In this document: in pieces, positions 19,369 through 28,347 of the stretch
How the letters are laid out: each line of letters begins with the position of its first letter
Numbering within the stretch: the first letter of the stretch is position 1
DNA from: Pseudomonadota bacterium
Lineage (GTDB): Bacteria > Pseudomonadota > Gammaproteobacteria > Pseudomonadales > Azotimanducaceae
Assembly: GCA_027624035.1 (NCBI GenBank)
Contig: JAQBUI010000018.1
Span: 1-59,653 of the forward strand
Direction of reading: 5' to 3'
DNA: 59,653 nt
Made by a program: the position numbers and the translations under genes
Notes under the pieces: model-generated
Databases searched by the model: none
Told to the model about the DNA's origin: nothing
The model's input: the letters and a program-made list of their open reading frames with translations, nothing else

Positions 19369-20317
19369 CGGCTTCCCGTAGCTGAAAGTCGAGTCCGGTA
19401 ACGAGCACCCGGAGGCCTTCTGTTTCGCGCGTGATGTCCTGCAGCAACAACCCTGTTATTTCCTGCAGGTTGTGCCGCATATCGGATGCCAGCCTGGGGC
19501 TCGTTGCTTCGAGAGTCCGGCCGATGTTGGAGAACTCAAACAGGAGCGACTGGGTGGTCTGGGCTCTGACCAGCAGGCCATCGTTCACCGTTCCGCTTGC
19601 CTGGCCATGACCAGGTTGCATCTGCGTTTCTCTGGCCATCAGAGCGATGTTGGCCTGCAGGGTTTCCAGCATCGCCTGTGGCGCTGGTCCAGACCCGGCC
19701 ACTTCCAGTATGCCGAGGGCGTCTCCCAGGTCCTGTATCAACGCTGCAACCACCGCAGCCAGCATGAGTCGGCGTCGGTCGTTGGGTTCGACCCCTGGCA
19801 GGAAATCTTCTACCTGACGAGAGAAAGCAAAGTACTCAATGACGTGAAAACCCAGGCTGACCTCCACCTCATCGCTGAACTGGTGCTGTTCGCGCAGTGT
19901 GGCGGAGGTAATCGACAGCGTGGTATCAGAGACGATGCCGGAATCCGGGTAGTCTGGCAGCGTGTCGATAAACCCGGGTTCGATGGGCCACGGATCGATT
20001 GACGCCGCCAGAGGAGGCGGGACGGCATTGCCTGTGCTGAGTTTCAGATAGGCGATGTGGGCAGCGACCCATGCCTTCTGCAACGATTCTCTGGAAGCCT
20101 GGTCGGGGCCGGCCAGGAACCGGGCGGATGCGTTGCCCAGGGCATTGGCGTTCTGTCGCATCGCAAGGAGTTCGCCTGTAATGTCGTACGTTGAAGTCAA
20201 ATTTGCAGGCGTCACGGCTGGCTTCTGATCGCAGCCTGCGATCGCGAGGACCACCAGAGCGATGATCACCCAGCGTATGTGAACCCAGGGCCAGGCTGGC
20301 GTCGGATTGATTCTCAA
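19313..20317 (-). CDS. Imelysin-like periplasmic lipoprotein
   Basis: With the TTG at 20317 the 334-residue protein has a short N-region, a hydrophobic helix and the lipobox LAIAGC, with the lipidated Cys at about residue 29. The mature part has [19 protein letters not shown] and [11 protein letters not shown], which fits the GxHxxE motif of the imelysin/M75 family. Members occur in periplasmic or outer-membrane iron-uptake contexts, but the role here is unknown. The TTG overlaps the stop of the HAD gene (TTGA) with AGGA just upstream. A GTG at 20350 is an alternative. Its 3' end overlaps gcvPB. Confidence 0.82.
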   Translation of the reverse strand: MRINPTPAWPWVHIRWVIIALVVLAIAGCDQKPAVTPANLTSTYDITGELLAMRQNANALGNASARFLAGPDQASRESLQKAWVAAHIAYLKLSTGNAVPPPLAASIDPWPIEPGFIDTLPDYPDSGIVSDTTLSITSATLREQHQFSDEVEVSLGFHVIEYFAFSRQVEDFLPGVEPNDRRRLMLAAVVAALIQDLGDALGILEVAGSGPAPQAMLETLQANIALMARETQMQPGHGQASGTVNDGLLVRAQTTQSLLFEFSNIGRTLEATSPRLASDMRHNLQEITGLLLQDITRETEGLRVLVTGLDFQLREAATVLGGGQSTPGPDPWQP

Positions 20318-20979
20318 TGGTCCTGTTCCCGTAGAGTGATGATCGGCCACCGCTTTTGCTCCGCCTCCTGTCGCAGGGTCTCGTCCGGGTCGACTGCAAC
20401 AGGATGATCAACGAGTCTCAACAACGGCAGATCGTTGCGTGAGTCTGAATAGAAGTAGCTGCCTTTGAGAGAGTGCCCATGGTCTGCGAGCCAGGCGTTC
20501 AGGCGCGTGACCTTGCCCTGCCCGAAGCTGGGTACCCCGACTACCTCGCCGGTGAATCGTCCTGCCACGATTTCCGGTTCCGGGGCGATCAGGGTTTCGA
20601 TCCCAAAGCGCTCAACGATGGTTTCGGTGATGAATCGCTGGGTTGATGTGATCACGATGGGATAGTCGCCGGCCCGGCGATGGCGATTCACCAGCGCGAC
20701 CGCGGCGGGCAGGATTGCCGGTTCGATCACGGTCTCGACAAACTGTTGCCGCCAGTCGACCAGCTGGTTCATTGGATACCGTGCCAGGACACCGCACGCA
20801 AATCGAAGGTAGGCGCGCACGTCAAGCTGGCCCTGTTTGTAGTCCTCGTAAAATGCGTCGTTTCTGGCCCGGTATTGATCCCGGTCAACGAGCCCGAGTT
20901 CACAGATGAACTCGCCCCAGGCGTGGTCGCTATCGATGGAAATCAGGGTTTCGTCAAGATCGAATATTGCAAGGGACAT
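20314..20979 (-). CDS. HAD-family (subfamily IB) phosphatase
   Basis: The protein starts MSLAIFDLDETLISIDSDHAWGE, containing HAD motif I (DLDET). It has the motif II Thr/Ser segment VITSTQRFITE and motif III/IV in GQGKVTRLNAW and YFYSDSRNDLPLL. This is the HAD-IB phosphoserine-phosphatase-like layout of about 220 residues. Orthologues next to rppH-ptsP in Pseudomonas support a conserved pairing. Substrate is unknown. ATGs at 20994 and 21021 are alternative starts. It is divergent from rppH. Confidence 0.87.
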   Translation of the reverse strand: MSLAIFDLDETLISIDSDHAWGEFICELGLVDRDQYRARNDAFYEDYKQGQLDVRAYLRFACGVLARYPMNQLVDWRQQFVETVIEPAILPAAVALVNRHRRAGDYPIVITSTQRFITETIVERFGIETLIAPEPEIVAGRFTGEVVGVPSFGQGKVTRLNAWLADHGHSLKGSYFYSDSRNDLPLLRLVDHPVAVDPDETLRQEAEQKRWPIITLREQDH

Positions 20980-21145
20980 ATTGTCTGCCGGCATTCTGGA
21001 TACGGATCCGGCCGGCCCCATGACATGACGTGTCTCTTGTCGTCAGGGCTCCAGCCTGCGCTAGTGTAGCCTGTTTGACTGGTTGTTTGCTGAACGTTGA
21101 TGATTCATACACAATGCCCGATTGGATTTGAAACCACGGGAGCGA

Positions 21146-21634
21146 ATGATCGTGATCGACGCTGATGGTTACCGCCCCAATGTCGGTATTATCGTGGCCA
21201 ACAGCGAGGGCGATGTCCTCTGGGCACGTCGCGTCGGGCAGGATGCCTGGCAGTTTCCCCAGGGCGGGATCAAGTCCAACGAATCCCCTGAGGAGGCGTT
21301 GTATCGAGAGCTTCGTGAGGAGATCGGTCTCGAACAGGAGAGCGTCAAGATTGTGGGATGTACTCGCGGGTGGCTCCGTTACCGGTTGCCCAGACGGCTG
21401 CTGCGTCAGAACGAGACCAGCTTCGTCGGACAGAAGCAGAAGTGGTACATGTTGAAGATGCTCGACCCTGACGACGCTGTTTCATTCAGCCATTCCGAAC
21501 AACCGGAATTCGACTCCTGGCGGTGGGTGAGCTACTGGTATCCCCTCGGGCAGGTGGTTCAGTTCAAGCAGGATGTCTATCGTAGAGCCATGAAGGAACT
21601 GGCTCCCTTTGTGTCCCGATGCCTGGCGAACTAG
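21146..21634 (+). CDS. rppH: RNA pyrophosphohydrolase
   Basis: From the ATG at 21146 the 162-residue protein begins [22 protein letters not shown]. It has the RppH-type Nudix box [20 protein letters not shown] followed by IGLEQ. RppH converts 5'-triphosphate RNA to monophosphate and triggers RNase E-dependent decay. GGAG lies about 5 bases before the chosen ATG; a TTG at 21122 would add eight residues. It lies directly upstream of ptsP, a conserved order. Confidence 0.95.
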   Translation: MIVIDADGYRPNVGIIVANSEGDVLWARRVGQDAWQFPQGGIKSNESPEEALYRELREEIGLEQESVKIVGCTRGWLRYRLPRRLLRQNETSFVGQKQKWYMLKMLDPDDAVSFSHSEQPEFDSWRWVSYWYPLGQVVQFKQDVYRRAMKELAPFVSRCLAN

Positions 21635-21649
21635 GCAGAGCCGACCCGG

Positions 21650-23962
21650 ATGGAAGATAAACTCTCATTTGACTTCCCCCGCACACTGCGGCGCGTCATC
21701 CAGGAAGTCAGTCGCGCCAATGATCTGCAGTCTTCGCTGGATACGATTGTGGACCAGGTGAAGTCGGCGATGAATACCGAGGTGTGCAGCGTTTACCTGC
21801 TTGATGAAGACAGCAAAAAGTATGTATTCATGGCAACCCGGGGGCTCAATCAGGAGTCGGTCGGGCTCGTCACCCTGGAAATGGATGAGGGACTCGTGGG
21901 TCTCGTGGGTGAACGTGCAGAACCGGTCAATCTCGACGACGCGCAGAGTCATCCGCGCAACCGCTACATTGAGGAAATCGGCGAGGAACCGTTTCACTCG
22001 TTTCTCGGCGTGCCGATCATCCACCATCGTAAGGTCCTGGGCGTACTCGTAGTGCAGCAGGGCGAGGCCCGGCGATTTGACGAGAGTGAAGAAGCCTTCA
22101 TGATCACGCTGTCGGCGCACCTTGCCGGCGTGATTGCTCATGCACGGGCCACCGGGTCCCTCATGCTTGGCGAGGACGCCGATGATATTCCCACCACCGA
22201 ATTCCGGGGCCGATCAGGGGCACCTGGTGTTGGTATCGGTACCGCGGTCGTGGTTTATCCGGACGCGGACCTCAGCAGCATTCCCGAACGCCTGTCTGAA
22301 GACAGTTATGCAGAGGTGCAGATATTCAAGGACGCGGTTGAAGAAACCAGGGACGAGATCAGGGCGCTCTCGAAGCATCTTGGGACAAGACTGCGCCCTG
22401 GTGAACTGGGCCTGTTTGATGCCTACCTGCAGATGCTGGACGACACCGAGATAACAGGTGAAGTGATCTTCCTGATCCGGCAGGGAGAATGGTCGCAGGG
22501 TGCACTGCGCAAGGTCATTGAGAACCACGTCGCCAATTTTCAGGCGATGGATGACGAAATCCTGCGTGAGCGTGGTGCAGACATCCGTGATCTCGGGATT
22601 CGCGTGCTCGCCAAACTACAGAAGACGGGAGCTCGTCGTCAGGAGTATCCGCAGGACACCATCCTGATTGGTGAAGAAGTCTCCGCTACTGAGCTGATGT
22701 CGGTTCCCAGGGAATGTCTGCGGGGCTTTGTGTCCGTGAGAGGCTCCGCCAATTCCCACGTCGCAATTCTGGCAGAGGCAATGGGCATCCCTGCTGTGAT
22801 GGGCATCGAAGACTTTCCGACCAGACTGGTGGAGGGCAAAAGGATCATCGTCGACGGATTCGGGGGCTCCCTGATTGCCTATCCAAACCGTGAGCAGATC
22901 GCCTACTACGAACGTGTGATCAAGGAGGAGGCAGAACTCGTTGACGGGCTCGGCGACCTTGCCGACCGGCCGTGCACGACAAAGGACGGTCACCGTATTC
23001 TCCTATGGGTCAACACCGGCCTGATGACCGACGTGGCGCGGTCACTCGAGCGTGGCGCAGAAGGTGTTGGGCTGTACCGGACCGAAGTCTATTTCATGAC
23101 CAATGATCGTTTTCCCACGGAGGAAGAGCAGCGCAAGATCTATCGCGAGCATCTGATGTCGTTTCATCCACGACCGGTCACCATGAGGACCCTCGATATT
23201 GGCGGCGACAAGTCACTGTCCTACTTTCCCATCAAGGAGGAGAATCCGTTTCTTGGCTGGCGGGGTATTCGCGTTACGCTGGATCATCGCGAGATTTTTC
23301 TTGCCCAGATCAGGGCCATGATCAAGGCCAATGAGGGCATCGACAACGAGTTGCGCATCATGCTGCCGATGGTGAGCAGCGTGGCGGAAGTCGATGAGGC
23401 GCAGCACCTGATCAGCCAGTGCTATCGTGAACTCGTCGAGGAGGGCATCGAGGTGGAGATGCCCGATGTGGGCGTGATGATCGAGGTGCCGGCGGCCGTC
23501 TTCCAGGCGCGGGACATCATCAGGCGTGTTGACTTCCTGTCGGTGGGTAGTAATGACCTGATTCAATACATGCTGGCAGTCGACCGGAATAATGCCCAGG
23601 TGGCGGATCTCTATCAGGAGTTTCATCCGGCCGTCCTGCATGCGCTCCAGCACGTTGTTTCCGCAGCCCACGGTGAAGGCAAGCAGGTCAGCATCTGTGG
23701 CGAGATGGCAGGCAATCCGTCGGCCGCGCTGCTGCTGATGGCCATGGGGTTTGACATCCTGTCCATGAACGCGACCAATCTGCTGATGGTGAAGTGGGCG
23801 CTGACCAGTTTCGCCATGGCCAAGGGCAAACGGATTCTGAACAAGGTGCTCAAGATCGACAATGCGTATCTGATCAGGAGCTATGTGGATGAGCAACTCA
23901 GGAGCGCAGGACTTGGCGCCATCATCCGTGGCGGCCAGGGTAGCCATAGCGAGCAGCCCTGA
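21650..23962 (+). CDS. ptsP: Phosphoenolpyruvate-protein phosphotransferase PtsP (EI-Ntr)
   Basis: The 770-residue protein has an N-terminal GAF domain (about 1-165, containing FLGVPIIHHRKVLGVLVVQQ) and then the enzyme I modules. The phosphohistidine is H370 in RGSANSHVAILAEAMGIPAVMG. The PEP-binding barrel carries GLYRTEVYFM, TMRTLDIGGDKSL, FLGWRGIRVTLD and VGSNDLIQYMLAVDRNN. It starts the nitrogen-related phosphotransfer chain (PtsP to NPr to EIIA-Ntr). Its TGA stop (23960-23962) lies inside the hairpin repeat shared with the convergent NRDE gene. Confidence 0.96.
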   Translation: MEDKLSFDFPRTLRRVIQEVSRANDLQSSLDTIVDQVKSAMNTEVCSVYLLDEDSKKYVFMATRGLNQESVGLVTLEMDEGLVGLVGERAEPVNLDDAQSHPRNRYIEEIGEEPFHSFLGVPIIHHRKVLGVLVVQQGEARRFDESEEAFMITLSAHLAGVIAHARATGSLMLGEDADDIPTTEFRGRSGAPGVGIGTAVVVYPDADLSSIPERLSEDSYAEVQIFKDAVEETRDEIRALSKHLGTRLRPGELGLFDAYLQMLDDTEITGEVIFLIRQGEWSQGALRKVIENHVANFQAMDDEILRERGADIRDLGIRVLAKLQKTGARRQEYPQDTILIGEEVSATELMSVPRECLRGFVSVRGSANSHVAILAEAMGIPAVMGIEDFPTRLVEGKRIIVDGFGGSLIAYPNREQIAYYERVIKEEAELVDGLGDLADRPCTTKDGHRILLWVNTGLMTDVARSLERGAEGVGLYRTEVYFMTNDRFPTEEEQRKIYREHLMSFHPRPVTMRTLDIGGDKSLSYFPIKEENPFLGWRGIRVTLDHREIFLAQIRAMIKANEGIDNELRIMLPMVSSVAEVDEAQHLISQCYRELVEEGIEVEMPDVGVMIEVPAAVFQARDIIRRVDFLSVGSNDLIQYMLAVDRNNAQVADLYQEFHPAVLHALQHVVSAAHGEGKQVSICGEMAGNPSAALLLMAMGFDILSMNATNLLMVKWALTSFAMAKGKRILNKVLKIDNAYLIRSYVDEQLRSAGLGAIIRGGQGSHSEQP

Positions 23963-23987
23963 GCGTGCCCGTATCAGGCACGGGGCT
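23955..23987 (+). repeat. Single hairpin module of the dispersed repeat, spanning two convergent stop codons
   Basis: A nested inverted repeat is formed by AGCCC (23955-23959) pairing with GGGCT (23983-23987) and GTGCC (23965-23969) pairing with GGCAC (23977-23981), with loop CGTATCA. The core is identical to the 5' module of the 87-bp unit at 2847. The ptsP stop TGA and the first base pairs of the opposing NRDE stop (TAG at 23988-23986) both lie in it. It could act as a bidirectional terminator, although no U-tract follows on either strand. Confidence 0.85.
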
Positions 23988-24789
23988 ATGTACCGATGTT
24001 CAACTCATATCGGTGCCTGGCCATGGGCCGACCATGGCTTGCGAAGGTTCTTTCTTCAAACACTGCCGACCCATCGTTTCGCCATACAATGACGGTCTGG
24101 GCGCAGGTACCGTATTCGGCTGACGAGATGAAGCTGTTTGAGAAGGCTCTGCCGTCGCCCTCGTTCGACAGTAACCCGAACAGTTTCTCGGATTCGTCTG
24201 CCGGGTGCCGGAGGACTTGCCGGAGTCTGTCCCGTCCTTCAGAGACCTTCGGCCAGTTGCAGTTCAACAACTGGTTGGACAGACCGTAATAACCTGGCGC
24301 CAGACGGACAATGGCTTGTTTGTGCTCGCCTCGGCCGCTGGTCTGTCCGTTGTCACGGTCCACGCTGTCGTCATCATTGTTCCGGCCGCGGTGGTCAGGA
24401 TGGTTGTTGCTGAAGTAGAAAAACCCATCGCCGTCACCAACGATGAGATTGAAGCCCCGATACTGATCGCCTCGTTGTGCGACTTCCTTCAGGTAGTCGG
24501 CAGCGGCCACCTCGCTCGTCAGGAATCCGCTGGTGAGGTCACCGCGTGAGCGGGGTGGGACCGGGTCGGGTGGGGTCTCTCTGAAATTGGTGACCGCCGC
24601 GAAGCGGCCGTTACGGGTCAGCCCCATCCAGGTTCCTCCCATGGAAAGGTCCCGACCACCCAGGATGTCCGGCCGGTCCTCCCAGAAAGCGGCAGAACTG
24701 GACGGACGAGCATAGTATTCATCCCGATTGGCTGCGATCACCAGGTGGTTGGATGGTGGCTGTCCGACGGCGAAAAGAATGAGACACAT
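23986..24789 (-). CDS. NRDE/TANGO2-family protein
   Basis: The 267-residue protein starts MCLILFAVGQPPSNHLVIAANRDEYYARP, with the NRDE motif that names the family and Cys2 as the presumed N-terminal nucleophile. LGGRDLSMGGTWMGLTRNGRFAAVTNFRE follows. TANGO2 homologues occur in bacteria and eukaryotes; proposed roles in heme or lipid handling are unsettled. The ATG at 24789 is chosen because Cys must be residue 2, although the frame is open upstream to 24939. A 9-bp-stem hairpin lies just before the start. Confidence 0.9.
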   Translation of the reverse strand: MCLILFAVGQPPSNHLVIAANRDEYYARPSSSAAFWEDRPDILGGRDLSMGGTWMGLTRNGRFAAVTNFRETPPDPVPPRSRGDLTSGFLTSEVAAADYLKEVAQRGDQYRGFNLIVGDGDGFFYFSNNHPDHRGRNNDDDSVDRDNGQTSGRGEHKQAIVRLAPGYYGLSNQLLNCNWPKVSEGRDRLRQVLRHPADESEKLFGLLSNEGDGRAFSNSFISSAEYGTCAQTVIVWRNDGSAVFEERTFASHGRPMARHRYELNIGT

Positions 24790-24801
24790 TGGTTTCTTTG
24801 G

Positions 24802-24827
24802 CGCCTTCTTCCCGACTAAAGAAGGCG
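24802..24827. other. Perfect 9-bp inverted repeat in the NRDE leader / lgt upstream region
   Basis: CGCCTTCTT (24802-24810) and AAGAAGGCG (24819-24827) form a 9-bp stem with an 8-nt loop, 12 bases upstream of the NRDE start codon on the minus strand. The intervening leader has no clear ribosome-binding site. The site could be an operator for the divergent pair or an mRNA leader hairpin; the sequence does not decide. Confidence 0.6.
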
Positions 24828-24991
24828 AGTTTATCAGAGAGCCATTCTGTCGGATAATCTGACCCTGCGGGTTGGTTGGCGACGGTCGGACTCTCAGACA
24901 ACAAGCCAGCCCGGGCGGGAACCGCACCGGTGATCCCATTTACTTGAGTGGCGGGCGATAACCCCCGGCGCCTTTGGACCAGGAGGTCACG

Positions 24992-25777
24992 ATGTGGCAA
25001 TACCCGCAATTTGATCCAGTCGCGATTGCCATCGGGCCGGTTGCCATCCACTGGTATGCCATCAGCTATCTGTTGGGCATCGGGCTCGTCTGGAGTGCCC
25101 TCACGTTTCGTATTCGACGTCAGAATCTCGATTGGTCGGACGAGGCGCTGTCTGATCTGGTGTTCTATGCGGTGCTGGGTGTTATCGTCGGTGGCCGCGT
25201 AGGTTATATGCTCTTTTACGGTTTTGAGAACCTGGTCGAGAACCCGTTGTCGTTGTTCAAGATCTGGCAGGGCGGCATGTCGTTCCATGGGGGAATGCTG
25301 GGTGTGATCGCGGGTGTTTACTTCTTTTCCCGGCGCCGGGGCAGGACGTTTTTCGGGACGATGGATTTTGTCGCACCCGCAGTTCCCCTGGCGCTCGGTT
25401 GCGGTCGCATCGGCAATTTCATCAACGCAGAACTGCCCGGCAGGGTAGCCGAAGTGCCGTGGGCCGTGGTCTATCCCGGTGATACGGCAGGCCGGCATCC
25501 CTCCAGTCTGTATCAGGCCCTCCTGGAGGGTGTGGTCCTGTTCGTTGTGCTATGGTGGTATTCTGCGAGGCCGAGGCCGCGGATGGCAGTTTCTGGCCTG
25601 TTTCTCATCGGGTATGGGGTTCTGCGAACCGTGAGTGAATTCTTTCGGGCACCCGATGCCCACCTTGGCTTTGTCGCCTTTGGATCGATTACCATGGGTC
25701 AGATGCTGTCTGTACCCATGATTCTGGTGGGAATCGTGCTCGTGTTCGCAGGTGCAAAACGAAAACGTATGGAGTAA
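24992..25777 (+). CDS. lgt: Prolipoprotein diacylglyceryl transferase
   Basis: The 261-residue polytopic membrane protein begins MWQYPQFDPVAIAIGPVAIHWYAISYLLG. It has MSFHGGMLGVI (conserved His), GCGRIGNFINAELPGR (the Lgt signature with its Arg) and HPSSLYQALLEG. It adds diacylglycerol to the lipobox Cys of prolipoproteins at the inner membrane; the imelysin-like and DUF2799 lipoproteins in this window would be substrates. A strong AGGAGGT sits about 4-5 bases before the ATG. Confidence 0.96.
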   Translation: MWQYPQFDPVAIAIGPVAIHWYAISYLLGIGLVWSALTFRIRRQNLDWSDEALSDLVFYAVLGVIVGGRVGYMLFYGFENLVENPLSLFKIWQGGMSFHGGMLGVIAGVYFFSRRRGRTFFGTMDFVAPAVPLALGCGRIGNFINAELPGRVAEVPWAVVYPGDTAGRHPSSLYQALLEGVVLFVVLWWYSARPRPRMAVSGLFLIGYGVLRTVSEFFRAPDAHLGFVAFGSITMGQMLSVPMILVGIVLVFAGAKRKRME

Positions 25778-25785
25778 CGCAGCAT

Positions 25786-26982
25786 ATGGTCATCAAGCCA
25801 CGTATCAAGGGGTTTCTTTGTACGACCGCACATCCCCAGGGTTGCGCAATAGATGTTGAGCGTCAGGTATCCTATGTTCGCGACCATGGGCCCATAGACG
25901 GAGGCCCCAAAAAGGTCTTGATCATCGGTGCATCGGGCGGATACGGTCTGGCGACCAGAGTGACGGCGGCGTTTGGCAGCGGTGCATCTACGGTTGGCGT
26001 TTTCTTCGAGCGTCCGGCGACAGACAAGCGCACCGCATCGCCGGGCTGGTACAAGTCTGCAGCCTTTGATCGGCAGGCGAGGCAAGCGGGCCTGTACACC
26101 AGAAACTTCAACGGAGATGCCTTCTCTGACGGGCTCAAACAACAGGTCGCCAGCCTGATTGCCCGCGACCTGGGCCAGGTGGACATGGTGGTCTACTCAC
26201 TCGCTGCACCACAGCGGACCATGCCTGACGGCACCCTGGTACGTTCAGCCCTGAAGCCCATCGGAAAGCCATTTTCCGGCGTGACCATCGACATCGTGAG
26301 CGGAGAGATCAGGCCCGTCAGCCTTGAGCCCGCTTCGGAACAGGAAATCGACGATACGGTGAAGGTGATGGGTGGTGGCGACTGGGAGCGGTGGATGAGC
26401 GTTCTGAGCGACGCCGGCGTACTGGCCCCCGGTTGTATCACCACCAATTACACCTACCTCGGTAGCGAGGTGACCTGGCCGATCTACTATCACGGCACCA
26501 TCGGCAAGGCAAAAGAAGACCTGGACCGGGCGGCCCGGGAGATTGATTCACGGCTTGGGTCGATTGGCGGTACTGCCAGGGTGGCTGTCATGAAGGGTCT
26601 TTTGACCGGAGCATCGTCGGCAATCCCGGGTATGTCCCTGTATCTGTCGCTGCTGTTCAAGGTGATGAAGCAGGCCGGGACCCACGAGGGCTGTATTGAA
26701 CAAACCACCCGGCTGTTTGCAGAGCGGCTGTTCGGCGACGCAGCCAGCGCCGCGGGTACCGATGAGGCCGGGCGAATTCGCATGGATGACTGGGAGCTTT
26801 CCGACGAAGTTCAGGCCCTGGTGGCGGAACGCTGGTCGAAGGTCAACCAGGACAATCTCGACACGCTGACGGACTTCGACGGCTATCGTTCCGCGTTCAT
26901 GCAGCTCCACGGATTCGGCTTTGATGGCGTGGATTATGATGCGGATGTCGACCCTGAGGTGCCGATGGATCTCGTCCTCTGA
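25786..26982 (+). CDS. fabV: Enoyl-ACP (trans-2-enoyl-CoA) reductase FabV
   Basis: The 398-residue protein begins MVIKPRIKGFLCTTAHPQGCA. It contains the NADH-binding segment VLIIGASGGYGLATRVTAAFG, the middle VYSLAAPQRT block and the catalytic Tyr-x8-Lys in YYHGTIGKAK. FabV reduces the enoyl intermediate in fatty-acid elongation and is typically triclosan-insensitive. It starts 8 bp after lgt, so co-transcription is likely. Confidence 0.95.
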   Translation: MVIKPRIKGFLCTTAHPQGCAIDVERQVSYVRDHGPIDGGPKKVLIIGASGGYGLATRVTAAFGSGASTVGVFFERPATDKRTASPGWYKSAAFDRQARQAGLYTRNFNGDAFSDGLKQQVASLIARDLGQVDMVVYSLAAPQRTMPDGTLVRSALKPIGKPFSGVTIDIVSGEIRPVSLEPASEQEIDDTVKVMGGGDWERWMSVLSDAGVLAPGCITTNYTYLGSEVTWPIYYHGTIGKAKEDLDRAAREIDSRLGSIGGTARVAVMKGLLTGASSAIPGMSLYLSLLFKVMKQAGTHEGCIEQTTRLFAERLFGDAASAAGTDEAGRIRMDDWELSDEVQALVAERWSKVNQDNLDTLTDFDGYRSAFMQLHGFGFDGVDYDADVDPEVPMDLVL

Positions 26983-27087
26983 GACACCTGTTTCCGGTCA
27001 ATCGCTTACACAGGCCAAGCCGGGGACTCGCCTGAAGCGGGGTCATCGTCCGGCTCCCTGATCGGATCGTCGCGGCAAAATGGCCCA

Positions 27088-28305
27088 ATGATGGTCGAAC
27101 GCGGTGTGCAACTGGCAGAACTGATTTATCTTCCCCGGGTGGTGGTTTATCTCGGCGTGGCTGCCATTCTGTGCACGGGTCGATGGCCCGGGTCGTTTCT
27201 TTGGATCACCTTGTCGCTGGTGCTGCCTCATTTCCTTCATCTGGTATCAATCCGGTATCTGCGCTCACTGGCCGGGGTACGCTCTACCCTGATCATCGAT
27301 GGGCTGTTTGTCGGCGCGCTGATTGCAACCACCGGGTTTGGCTTGTTGCCGGGCGTCGTCCTTGTCACCTGTCTTGTGGTGTGCACTCTTGTGATTGCAC
27401 CGCCAGCTCATCTGATTCTGAACCTGCTCGCCATGGTGGTCGCCATGATCTTCACCACAGGCGTTGCCCCGTTGCCAGCCGCACCGTCCGGCGCCTTTGA
27501 ATATCCTGCCGCCGATCTCGTGAGTGCGACCGTTCTCGTATGCTTCATGGCGGTCGTAGCACGCCTGTGCTTCACCGGAACCGCGACCCTGGTGCGGGAC
27601 CATCAGGATGCCCGTGAGCTCCTGATCTCCGGCCAGACCCGACTACGGCCCTATGTCGCCCGGCAGGTCCTGCATCAGGTTGCTCTCGGTGCTGAGGTTC
27701 CCACCGTGAGGCGCCATCTGACGGTATTTTTCTCAGATATTCAGGGGTTTACGCAGTTGATGGACCAGTTGAGTGAAGATGCGATCACCCGTCTGCTCAA
27801 TGAGTATCTGGATGTCATGGCGCAGATCGCCTGTCGCCATGGTGGCACGGTGGACAAGTTCATGGGCGACGGCGTGATGGTGTTCTTTGGTGACCGGGGT
27901 GACACCGACATTCGAGCCGATGCGCTTGCGTGCATCTCGATGGCACTGGACATGCGCGAGCGCCTTGGCAGCATTTCCGAACGTTGGCAGCGGCGGGGTA
28001 GCGAGCTGCATATTCGTATCGGAATCCATTCGGGCTACTGCACGGTCGGTAACTTCGGTTCCTCCGAGCGTATGGACTATACGGCAGTCGGCGGCACCGT
28101 GAATCTTGCCAGTCGTCTGGAAGGCGTTGCGGGTACCGATGAGATCCTGATCTCGGGTGCGACCTATCGGCTCACGGACCGTGCCATCGTCTGTCGTCAG
28201 CAACCGGCGGTGCAGGTCAAGGGTATTGCCATTCCCGTCCAGGTCTTTTCCGTGCAGGGGTTGTGTCCTGGTCGGGGTGAAGCCAGCCTGAAGCTACTGG
28301 GTTGA
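27088..28305 (+). CDS. Membrane-anchored class III adenylate/guanylate cyclase
   Basis: The 405-residue protein has about six hydrophobic helices in the first 175 residues. It then has a class III cyclase domain with the metal-binding Asp residues in VFFSDIQGFT (D217) and DKFMGDGVMVFFG (D261), and RIGIHSGYCTVGNFGSSERMDYTAVGGTVNLASRLE. It should make cAMP (or cGMP) from the corresponding NTP. There is no obvious separate sensor domain beyond the membrane region. A 105-bp gap separates it from fabV; hemE follows. Confidence 0.9.
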   Translation: MMVERGVQLAELIYLPRVVVYLGVAAILCTGRWPGSFLWITLSLVLPHFLHLVSIRYLRSLAGVRSTLIIDGLFVGALIATTGFGLLPGVVLVTCLVVCTLVIAPPAHLILNLLAMVVAMIFTTGVAPLPAAPSGAFEYPAADLVSATVLVCFMAVVARLCFTGTATLVRDHQDARELLISGQTRLRPYVARQVLHQVALGAEVPTVRRHLTVFFSDIQGFTQLMDQLSEDAITRLLNEYLDVMAQIACRHGGTVDKFMGDGVMVFFGDRGDTDIRADALACISMALDMRERLGSISERWQRRGSELHIRIGIHSGYCTVGNFGSSERMDYTAVGGTVNLASRLEGVAGTDEILISGATYRLTDRAIVCRQQPAVQVKGIAIPVQVFSVQGLCPGRGEASLKLLG

Positions 28306-28347
28306 CGTCTGGGTTATACTCGCGGCTTTTGGCAGGTGAGTGTTGCA

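Noticed and set aside
23213-23947. 244-codon minus-strand frame within ptsP
   Set aside because: It lies entirely antisense to the conserved PEP-binding domain, is His-rich and low in family-like features, and is a shadow frame.
23955-23987. Standard intrinsic terminator
   Set aside because: The hairpin is good, but no U-tract follows on either strand, so a canonical terminator cannot be claimed.
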